Notes under the pieces: model-generated | What the model saw: only the letters and a program-made list of their open reading frames with translations | Databases searched by the model: none | Told to the model about the DNA's origin: nothing | In this document: piece after piece, positions 1 through 5,323 of the stretch | Layout: every line of letters starts with the position of its first letter | Numbering within the stretch: the stretch's first letter is position 1 | NCBI GenBank assembly: GCA_001830475.1 | Contig: MIAC01000087.1 | Coordinates: 1 to 5,793 of the forward strand | Source of the DNA: Rhodospirillales bacterium RIFCSPLOWO2_12_FULL_67_15 | Lineage (GTDB): Bacteria; Pseudomonadota; Alphaproteobacteria; Rhodospirillales; 2-12-FULL-67-15 | Length of the DNA stretch: 5,793 nt | Direction: 5' to 3' | Translations under genes and position numbers: made by a program

Positions 1-2111
1 TCGGGCAGGGCCTCGGGCGGCGCTCCGTCCGCCGCGCGGCGCCGGCGCAAGGTCCCGCCCTCGACCGTGACGAAACTCGGGCAGAAGCCCTTGAGGCAGG
101 AATAGTCCTTGTTGCAGGCGGATTGGTCGATGGCGCGCTTGCGGCCGAGTTCCGTTTCGACCGGAACGATGGCGACGCAGTTGGACTGCACGCCGCAATC
201 GCCGCAGCCCTCGCATACCTCTTCGTTGACGAGGACGCGAAGCGGCGGATCGGGCATCTTGCCGCGCTTGCGCCGGCGGCGTTTCTCCGCGGCGCAGGTT
301 TGGCCGTAGACGAGCACGGAGACGCCCGGCCATTCGCGTAAAGTCCGCTGCACCTGGTCGAGATCGTCGCGGTGGTGGACGGTCGTGCCGGGGGCGAGAT
401 CGGGGTGGCCGCGGTAAAGCTCCGGCTCGTCGGCGACGACGGCGATGCGCTCGACGCCCTCGGCGCGTACTTGGGCGGTGATGCGCGGCACGTCGAGCGG
501 GCCGTCCATCGGCTGGCCGCCGGTCATGGCGACGGCGTCGTTGTAAAGAATTTTGTAGGTCATGCTGACGCCCGCGGCGACCGCGGCGCGGATGGTGAGC
601 AGGCCGGAATGGAAGTAGGTGCCGTCGCCGATGTTGGCGAAGACGTGCGGCGTGGCGGAAAAGGGTGCCTGGCCGATCCAGGCGGCGCCCTCGCCGCCCA
701 TGTGGCTGAAGGTGGCGGTCGAGCGGTCCATCCAGATCGCCATGTAATGGCAGCCGATGCCGGCGAGCGCGCGCGAGCCCTCCGGCACGCGGGTCGAGGT
801 GTTGTGCGGACAGCCGGCGCAGAAGTAGGGGATGCGCTTAGGGATATCCGCGCGCTCGGTCCGGCGCTTCTCGATCCCGTCGAGACGCGCGATCCGCCCG
901 GCGATCGCGTCCGCGCCGCCGAGGCGGGCCAAACGCGGGGCGAGCGCGCGGGCGATCGCCTCCGGCCCGATCTCGCCCGAAGGCAAAAACAGCCACTCGC
1001 CCTTTTCGTCGCGCTTGCCGGCGACGCGGGGCGCGTTTACGCCGAGGCCGTAGAGATGATCCTTGACTTGCGGCTCGATCAGCGCGCGCTTCTCTTCGAC
1101 GACGACGATCTCTTCCAGCCCAAGCGCGAAGCGGCGGATCGTGTCGCCGTCGAGCGGCCAGGCGAACCCGATCTTCAACAGGCGGACGCCGCGCGCGGCC
1201 GCCCAGGCCTCGTCGACGCCGAGGAGCGCGAGGGCCTCGCCGAGATCGCGATAGGTCTTGCCGCTGGCGACCAGACCGAGACGCGCTTGCGGGCTATCCC
1301 AAACCACACGGTCGAAGCCGTTGGCCCGCGCGAAGGCCGCCGCCGCCGGAATCTTGAAGCGGTAGAGACGCTCCTCCTGCTCCATCGGCGGGTCGGGCCA
1401 GCGGGTGTAAAGCCCGCCCGGAGGAAGGGCGATGTCGGGAAGCGGGGCTGGCCGGGCGCGGGCGGGGTCGAGAACGACGGACGCCGAAGAATCGATCACG
1501 TCGGCGACCGCCTTGAGGCCGACCCAGCAGCCGGAAAAACGCGAGAGCGCGAAGCCGAGCAGGCCGAAATCGAGCAGCTCCTGCACATCCGAGGGATGGA
1601 GCAAGGGCATGCCGGCGTCGATGAGCGCGAAGTCGCTCTGGCTCGGCACGGTCGAGGACTTGCAGGCGGGATCGTCGCCGGCGAGCGCGAGCACGCCGCC
1701 GAGCCTGGAGGTCCCGGCGAGGTTGGCGTGGCGGAAGACGTCGCCGGAGCGGTCCACCCCCGGGCCCTTGCCGTACCAGACGGCGAAAACGCCATCCTTC
1801 AGCGCGTCCTTGAACAGCGGAAGCTGCTGCGCGCCCCAGATGGCGGTGGCGGCGAGATCCTCGTTGACCGCGGCGTGGAAGCGGACGCCGGCTTCCGCGA
1901 GGAGCGCCTCGGCGCGCCAGAATTCCTTGTCGACGCCGCCGAGCGGCGAGCCGCGGTAGCCGGTGACGTAGCCCGCGGTCGCGAGCCCGGCTTCGGCGTC
2001 GCGCCGGCGCTGCTCGAGGCAGAGCCGGACCAGCGCCTGCGTCCCGGTCATGAAGGCGCGGCCCTCGACCAGCCGATACTTGTCGTCGAGCGCGACGCGG
2101 ACGTGCGTCAT
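1..2111 (-). CDS. Fused indolepyruvate (2-oxoacid) ferredoxin oxidoreductase, 3' end outside window
   Basis: Likely catalyses CoA-dependent oxidative decarboxylation of aryl-pyruvates such as indolepyruvate to aryl-acetyl-CoA, passing electrons to ferredoxin in the cytoplasm. About 703 codons are visible; fused proteobacterial members are roughly 1,150-1,200 residues. The N-terminal pyrimidine-binding-like domain carries TGTQALVRL (22-30), GYRGSPLGG (51-59), NEDLAATAIWG (83-93) and WYGKGPGVDRSGD (112-124). The thiamine-diphosphate domain has CAGCPHN (431-437) and a GDG at 495-497 followed by N524, the usual TPP/Mg signature. A ferredoxin-like segment follows: C633, C636, C639 and C645, then C666, C672 and C677-P, enough for two [4Fe-4S] clusters. 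The gamma (POR) domain and C-terminal region should lie beyond the left edge. The ATG at 2111 is preceded by GGGGAGGGG (2124-2116, minus strand), a strong ribosome binding site, and begins the family-typical VALDDKY stretch. The gene is divergent from the epimerase. Indolepyruvate is the family name; the true 2-oxoacid is not proven. Confidence 0.93.
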   Translation of the reverse strand, partial: MTHVRVALDDKYRLVEGRAFMTGTQALVRLCLEQRRRDAEAGLATAGYVTGYRGSPLGGVDKEFWRAEALLAEAGVRFHAAVNEDLAATAIWGAQQLPLFKDALKDGVFAVWYGKGPGVDRSGDVFRHANLAGTSRLGGVLALAGDDPACKSSTVPSQSDFALIDAGMPLLHPSDVQELLDFGLLGFALSRFSGCWVGLKAVADVIDSSASVVLDPARARPAPLPDIALPPGGLYTRWPDPPMEQEERLYRFKIPAAAAFARANGFDRVVWDSPQARLGLVASGKTYRDLGEALALLGVDEAWAAARGVRLLKIGFAWPLDGDTIRRFALGLEEIVVVEEKRALIEPQVKDHLYGLGVNAPRVAGKRDEKGEWLFLPSGEIGPEAIARALAPRLARLGGADAIAGRIARLDGIEKRRTERADIPKRIPYFCAGCPHNTSTRVPEGSRALAGIGCHYMAIWMDRSTATFSHMGGEGAAWIGQAPFSATPHVFANIGDGTYFHSGLLTIRAAVAAGVSMTYKILYNDAVAMTGGQPMDGPLDVPRITAQVRAEGVERIAVVADEPELYRGHPDLAPGTTVHHRDDLDQVQRTLREWPGVSVLVYGQTCAAEKRRRRKRGKMPDPPLRVLVNEEVCEGCGDCGVQSNCVAIVPVETELGRKRAIDQSACNKDYSCLKGFCPSFVTVEGGTLRRRRAADGAPPEALP

Positions 2112-2144
2112 GCGTCCCCTCCCCAGATGGCCGCCTGCCGAGAA

Positions 2145-2173
2145 AGGTTAGTCGCGGGCGTCCGTCCTGACAA
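2145..2173 (-). promoter_or_regulatory. Candidate sigma70-type promoter of the oxidoreductase gene
   Basis: Read on the minus strand, TTGTCA (2173-2168, 5 of 6 to the TTGACA consensus) is followed after exactly 17 bp by TAACCT (2150-2145, 3 of 6 to TATAAT). Transcription would begin near 2138 and give a leader of about 27 nt before the ATG at 2111. The -35 box is good and the -10 box weak, so this is a suggestion only. Confidence 0.35.
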
Positions 2174-2187
2174 CCGCGACTCGCGGT
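2151..2187. promoter_or_regulatory. Candidate operator: TCGCGG dyads at the oxidoreductase promoter
   Basis: ACCGCGA (2173-2179) and TCGCGGT (2181-2187) form a perfect 7-bp inverted repeat around one base, C2180. A further GTCGCGG at 2151-2157 is a perfect inverted match to CCGCGAC at 2174-2180. The TCGCGG hexamer is therefore present three times in 37 bp (2152-2157, 2181-2186, and inverted at 2174-2179). The boxes lie in the -35/-10 spacer and directly upstream of the candidate -35, where a dimeric regulator could act. The motif is GC-rich and could partly be chance in this genome. Confidence 0.35.
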
Positions 2188-2274
2188 GGGGTGGAAGAAG
2201 ATGGGAACAGAAAGAAGCGGCCCCGTTCGCGGCATGAAGGATGCGCCGCGGCGGGCGCGGAGAAAAGAATGTTT

Positions 2275-2361
2275 CCGCCCGGCGGCGCAGGCCGCCCAAA
2301 CGGAAAACCGGGCGCAAGGTGCGCCGCGGGGTCTTTGGGTTTAGGCGCTTGCGCGCCCTGG
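2275..2361 (+). repeat. Dispersed palindromic repeat, copy 1 (intergenic)
   Basis: An 87-bp block aligns without gaps (constant offset 3,072) to 5347-5433, with about 63 of 87 positions identical by hand count. Shared landmarks are CCGCCCGGCGGCG at the left end (2275-2287), AGGCCGCC (2289-2296), ACCGG (2307-2311) and GGGTCTTT (2329-2336). Internal pairing is seen as CCGCC/GGCGG around C2280, GGGCGC (2310-2315) with GCGCCC (2353-2358), and an alternative GGCGC-AAGGT-GCGCC hairpin (2311-2325). It lies between two divergent genes, before the epimerase promoter. No transposase or target duplication is visible. I do not recognise the family. Confidence 0.75.
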
Positions 2362-2374
2362 CGGCGCGACGGGG

Positions 2375-2402
2375 TTGCAAAGAGCGCGGGAGACTGTATA
2401 CC
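2375..2402 (+). promoter_or_regulatory. Candidate promoter of the epimerase gene
   Basis: TTGCAA (2375-2380) and TATACC (2397-2402) are separated by 16 bp; each matches 4 of 6 consensus positions. Transcription would start near 2409, about 28 nt before the ATG at 2437. This supports that ATG over any start farther upstream in the same open frame. The surrounding sequence (2391-2420) is noticeably more AT-rich than its flanks. Confidence 0.4.
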
Positions 2403-2436
2403 GAACTTAATTGGGGCTTTCGGGAATTTCCTCGGC

Positions 2437-3417
2437 ATGACCGTTCTCGTCACCGGCGCGGCCGGTTTCATCGGCTTTCACGTCGCCAAGGCGCTGCTGG
2501 AGCGGGGCGAGCCGGTGCTCGGGCTCGACAACCTCAACGCCTACTACGACGTGAAACTGAAGCAAACGCGGCTCGCGATCTTGCACGCGGCGAAAGGTTT
2601 TTCGTTAGTCCAGGCCGACATCGCCGACCCGGAAGCGGTGACGGCCGCGTTCGCCGCCCATCCCGCGCTCGATCGCGTCGTCCACCTCGCCGCCCAGGCC
2701 GGCGTGCGCCATTCGATGAAGGACCCGCACGCCTACGTCCGCAGCAACGTCGGCGGTCAGGTCGTTCTGCTGGAAGCCTGCCGCCGGCTCAAGGGCCTGC
2801 GCCATGTCGTCTATGCGTCTTCATCCTCGGTCTACGGCGGTAACGCCAAGCTCCCGTTCTCGATCCACGATCGGACCGACGCGCCGCTTTCGCTCTATGC
2901 CGCGAGCAAGAAGGAGCAGGAGTTGATCGCCCACGCCTATGCCCACATCTGGCGCCTGCCGGTGACGGGACTCCGCTTCTTCACCGTTTACGGGCCGTGG
3001 GGCCGGCCCGACATGGCGGCGTACATCTTCGCACGCCGGATCATGGCCGGCGAACCGATCCCGGTCTTCAACAACGGCGATATGCGCCGCGACTTCACCT
3101 TCATCGGCGACATCGTCGCCGGGGTGATCGCCGCGCTCGACCGCCCGCCCGCCGACGACGGCCGGCATCCGCCGGCGAAACTCTACAATCTCGGCAACAG
3201 CCGCTCCGAGCCGTTGCCGCGCTATATCGCCTTGATCGAGGAAGCGCTGGGACGCAAGGCGGCGATCGAGCACCTGCCGCTTCAGCCGGGCGACGTCAAG
3301 GAAACCTACGCCGATATCGAAGAGAGCCGGCGCGATCTCGGTTTCGAACCGCGGGTCTCGATCGAAGAGGGAATTCCCCGCTTCATCGCCTGGTTCCGGG
3401 AATACCACAAGCTCTGA
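2437..3417 (+). CDS. NAD-dependent epimerase, UDP-glucuronate 4-epimerase type
   Basis: Predicted cytoplasmic short-chain dehydrogenase/reductase that likely interconverts UDP-glucuronate and UDP-galacturonate for surface polysaccharide or lipopolysaccharide synthesis. The 326-residue product is close to the usual ~335. The Rossmann GAAGFIG sits at 7-13, the NAD-binding acidic D31 follows in LDNLN, with D61-I62 and HLAAQAGVR (83-91) after it. The catalytic set is the SSSSVYG stretch (128-134) plus Y154-xxx-K158. RFFTVYGPWGRPDMA (180-194) and QPGDV (283-287) are typical of the UDP-glucuronate epimerase/CapI group. The family RDFTxIDD motif reads RDFTFIGD (218-225), with Gly224 replacing the first Asp. 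I chose the ATG at 2437 because it directly precedes the nucleotide-binding strand; the frame is open farther upstream, but that part looks noncoding. The ribosome binding site is weak (GGGAA, 2422-2426). It has no polysaccharide neighbours here, so the substrate rests on family resemblance. Confidence 0.9.
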   Translation: MTVLVTGAAGFIGFHVAKALLERGEPVLGLDNLNAYYDVKLKQTRLAILHAAKGFSLVQADIADPEAVTAAFAAHPALDRVVHLAAQAGVRHSMKDPHAYVRSNVGGQVVLLEACRRLKGLRHVVYASSSSVYGGNAKLPFSIHDRTDAPLSLYAASKKEQELIAHAYAHIWRLPVTGLRFFTVYGPWGRPDMAAYIFARRIMAGEPIPVFNNGDMRRDFTFIGDIVAGVIAALDRPPADDGRHPPAKLYNLGNSRSEPLPRYIALIEEALGRKAAIEHLPLQPGDVKETYADIEESRRDLGFEPRVSIEEGIPRFIAWFREYHKL

Positions 3418-3420
3418 GGT

Positions 3421-5223
3421 TCAGGCGTACAACGCCTCCAGCCGCGCGCCGTGGACCTCCCGCACCTTGTGGCGGCGAATCTTCAAAGTCGGGGTGAGCA
3501 TCTCGTTTTCGATGGTGAAAGGCTCGGCGGCGACGAGGATGTGCCGAATTTTCTCGAGCGGGGAAAGTCCGGCGTTGACCCGCTCGACCACGGCCGAAAG
3601 CGCGGCGGCGAGGTCCTTGTCGGCGGCGAGCGCCTTGGCATCCCCGGTCTTTCCGTGGGCGCGCGCCCACGCCTGGAGCCAGTCGGGGTCCGGCACCAGG
3701 AGCGCGACCAAATGCGGATGACGGTCGCCGTAGACCATCGCCTGGGCGATCTCGTCCTCGACCGTGAGCAAGCCCTCGACGCGCTGCGGCGAGAGGTTGT
3801 CGCCGCCGGAATTGACGATGATGTCCTTCTTGCGATCGGTGATCACGAGATGCCCGTCGGCGTCGAAGTGGCCGATGTCGCCGGTATAGAGCCAACCGTC
3901 GCGGATCGCTTCGCGGGTCGCGGTTTCGTTTTTCCAATAGCCTTCCATCACCGACTCGCCGCGAACCAGAATCTCGCCGTCGCCGGCGATGCGGACCTCG
4001 GTCGCCTCGAGCGGCGGCCCGACGGAATGCATCTTGGCCGCGTTCGGGCGGTTGACGCTGATCACGGGTGCGGCCTCGGTCTGGCCGTAGCCTTGCAGGA
4101 TGCGCAGGCCGAGCGCGGTGAAGAACATCCCGATTTCGGGGTTGAGCGGCGCGCCGCCCGAAACCAGCGCCTTCAGCCGCCCGCCGAAACGGGCGCGGAC
4201 CTTGTCGCGCACCAGCCGATCCAAAACCGCGTCGAGAAGACGCGCGCCGACGCCGAGGGATTTGGGAACCTCGAATCGCTTGCGCCCGAGCTCGAGGGTC
4301 TTGGCGAACAGGAAGCGGCGCAGGGCGCCGCTCTTGGCGACGCCGCGGCTGATGCGCGCATACAAGGTTTCGTAGAGCCGCGGCACCGCGGTCATGATGG
4401 TCGGGCGCGCCTCGATCATGTTGGAGGCGAGCGCATCGAGGCTCTCGGCGTAGTAAATTTCGGCGCCGATGGCGATGGGGAAGAACTGTCCGGCGGTATG
4501 CTCGTAGGAGTGCGACAGGGGCAGGAAGGACAGGAACACTTCCCGGTCGATCCCGAGTTCGGCGAGCGCCAGGGCCGCGCCCCGGCAGTTGTGGAGAATG
4601 GCGCCGTGGCTCAAGACCACGCCCTTGGGCACCCCGCCGGTGCCGGAGGTGTAGATGACGCAGGCGGGGCGGGAGCGCGGCCACGACCAGGATTTCTCGA
4701 CCACGTTCTCGTGGCGGGCGCGGCCGGTCTCGATCAGTTGGTCGAGAGCGACGAGGCGCAACCGCCGCGATGGAGCCGCGGGCGGCGGGTCCATGGCGGC
4801 GACGAAGCGCAGCTGGGGCGAACCCTCGGCGGCGGCGAGAATCCGTTCGACGAGCCGGCGCTGGGAGACGATCGCTCCTTTCGCGCCGCTGTCCTTCAGG
4901 ATGTGGGCATGATCGGCGACGGTGTTGGTGACGTAAGCCGGCACCGTGATCGCGCCGATCGACATGATGGCGAGGTCGGCGATCGCCCAGGCCGGGCGGT
5001 TTTCGGATACCAGCACGACGCGATCGCCCGGCTCGACCCCGGCGGCGATCAGCCCGCGGGCGAGCGCGCTGACGCGCGCCGCCGCGTCGCCCCAGGTCAG
5101 CGGCCGCCAGGTGCCGCCGCGCTTCGCCCACAGGAACGGGTACTCGCCGAGGCGGTCCACTTGATCGAAGAACATGGCCGCGAGGTTCGGCCAGCGTTCG
5201 AATTGACCGCGATCGGTGCGCAT
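3421..5223 (-). CDS. Long-chain fatty acid-CoA ligase (AMP-dependent synthetase, FAA1/FadD15-like)
   Basis: Predicted to activate a fatty acid with ATP to acyl-AMP and then to acyl-CoA, feeding beta-oxidation or lipid synthesis, probably at the inner face of the membrane. The 600 residues match the ~600-residue long-chain group rather than short-chain synthetases. The ATP-binding loop is YTSGTGGVPKG (191-201). LPLSHSYEH (235-242) and GYGQTE (378-383) follow, then YTGD (446-449). The hinge region DRKKDIIVNSGGDNLSP starts at 463. The C-terminal PTLKIRR motif holds the expected catalytic lysine, K581. There is no signal peptide or clear membrane span. The ATG at 5223 has GGAGA about 7 nt upstream on the minus strand. 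The gene converges on the epimerase with 3 bp between stops and diverges from the peptidase gene across 100 bp. The chain length of the substrate cannot be read from sequence. Confidence 0.93.
   Translation of the reverse strand: MRTDRGQFERWPNLAAMFFDQVDRLGEYPFLWAKRGGTWRPLTWGDAAARVSALARGLIAAGVEPGDRVVLVSENRPAWAIADLAIMSIGAITVPAYVTNTVADHAHILKDSGAKGAIVSQRRLVERILAAAEGSPQLRFVAAMDPPPAAPSRRLRLVALDQLIETGRARHENVVEKSWSWPRSRPACVIYTSGTGGVPKGVVLSHGAILHNCRGAALALAELGIDREVFLSFLPLSHSYEHTAGQFFPIAIGAEIYYAESLDALASNMIEARPTIMTAVPRLYETLYARISRGVAKSGALRRFLFAKTLELGRKRFEVPKSLGVGARLLDAVLDRLVRDKVRARFGGRLKALVSGGAPLNPEIGMFFTALGLRILQGYGQTEAAPVISVNRPNAAKMHSVGPPLEATEVRIAGDGEILVRGESVMEGYWKNETATREAIRDGWLYTGDIGHFDADGHLVITDRKKDIIVNSGGDNLSPQRVEGLLTVEDEIAQAMVYGDRHPHLVALLVPDPDWLQAWARAHGKTGDAKALAADKDLAAALSAVVERVNAGLSPLEKIRHILVAAEPFTIENEMLTPTLKIRRHKVREVHGARLEALYA
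3423..3437. other. Small inverted repeat at the convergent gene junction
   Basis: AGGCGT (3423-3428) and ACGCCT (3432-3437) form a perfect 6-bp stem with an ACA loop, just past the epimerase stop and overlapping the last codons and stop of the acyl-CoA synthetase. It could help stop transcription from both sides, but no T-run follows on either strand, so it is not a standard intrinsic terminator. Confidence 0.3.
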
Positions 5224-5267
5224 GGTCGTCTCTCCGGACCTTGGTTATGAGGGCGGCCCGTTTCCCG

Positions 5268-5296
5268 TTGCCTAATGCCTAATCCACCCATATACG
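5268..5296 (+). promoter_or_regulatory. Candidate promoter of the oligoendopeptidase gene
   Basis: TTGCCT (5268-5273) and TATACG (5291-5296) are spaced 17 bp apart, each 4 of 6 to consensus, predicting a start near 5303 and a leader of about 20 nt. A perfect tandem direct repeat of TGCCTAA (5269-5275 and 5276-5282) overlaps the -35 box and could be a regulator half-site pair. The AT-rich patch contrasts with the flanking GC-rich DNA. The 100-bp region must also contain the promoter of the divergent acyl-CoA synthetase, for which I see no convincing boxes. Confidence 0.4.
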
Positions 5297-5307
5297 ACTG
5301 GAGTTGC

Positions 5308-5313
5308 AAGGAG
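5308..5313 (+). promoter_or_regulatory. Ribosome binding site that decides the peptidase start
   Basis: AAGGAG is placed 10 nt before the ATG at 5324. It matters because the enzyme's conserved part begins only near codon 45. The only alternative close to that point, TTG at 5456, has an AAGGA just 1-2 nt upstream, too close to work well. Translation therefore most likely starts at 5324 and reads through the repeat. Confidence 0.7.
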
Positions 5314-5323
5314 ATTTTCGCCC

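Larger units (their letters stand above)
2112..2436. other. Divergent intergenic region with regulatory sites and a repeat
   Basis: This 325-bp stretch separates the start of the oxidoreductase (minus strand) from the start of the epimerase (plus strand). From left to right it holds the oxidoreductase ribosome binding site, a candidate promoter with TCGCGG dyads (2145-2187), a purine-rich tract without recognisable signals (about 2188-2270), a palindromic repeat copy (2275-2361) and a candidate epimerase promoter (2375-2402). The epimerase frame stays open back to about 2191, but that upstream translation has no family resemblance and I treat it as noncoding. I see no RNA gene here. Confidence 0.7.

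Noticed and set aside
257..283. The run of basic residues (KRRRRKRGK) in the oxidoreductase as a possible insertion or targeting signal
   Set aside because: From what I know of the family, this basic stretch after TCAAE is a normal feature just before the iron-sulfur segment.
1294..2235. A 313-codon minus-strand frame overlapping the oxidoreductase start
   Set aside because: It is in a different frame from the recognised oxidoreductase and its translation is arginine/proline-rich without conserved motifs.
372..2237. A 621-codon open frame on the plus strand opposite the oxidoreductase
   Set aside because: It is the antisense shadow of a clearly conserved gene in GC-rich DNA. Its translation is low-complexity (Arg, Ala, Gly, Glu, Asp) with no recognisable motif.
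2308..2343. Repeat copy 1 as the intrinsic terminator of a plus-strand gene
   Set aside because: No plus-strand gene lies upstream of it in the window, and the stem is not followed by a proper T-run (GTCTTTGGGTTT).
2191..2436. An 82-residue N-terminal extension of the epimerase back to an ATG at 2191
   Set aside because: The added residues do not resemble the family, would cover the repeat and lie upstream of the candidate promoter. The Rossmann strand normally starts within the first few residues, as it does from 2437.
3451..5250. A 599-codon open frame on the plus strand opposite the acyl-CoA synthetase
   Set aside because: It covers almost the same interval as the real gene and has no family motifs; it is explained by GC-biased third positions on the coding strand.
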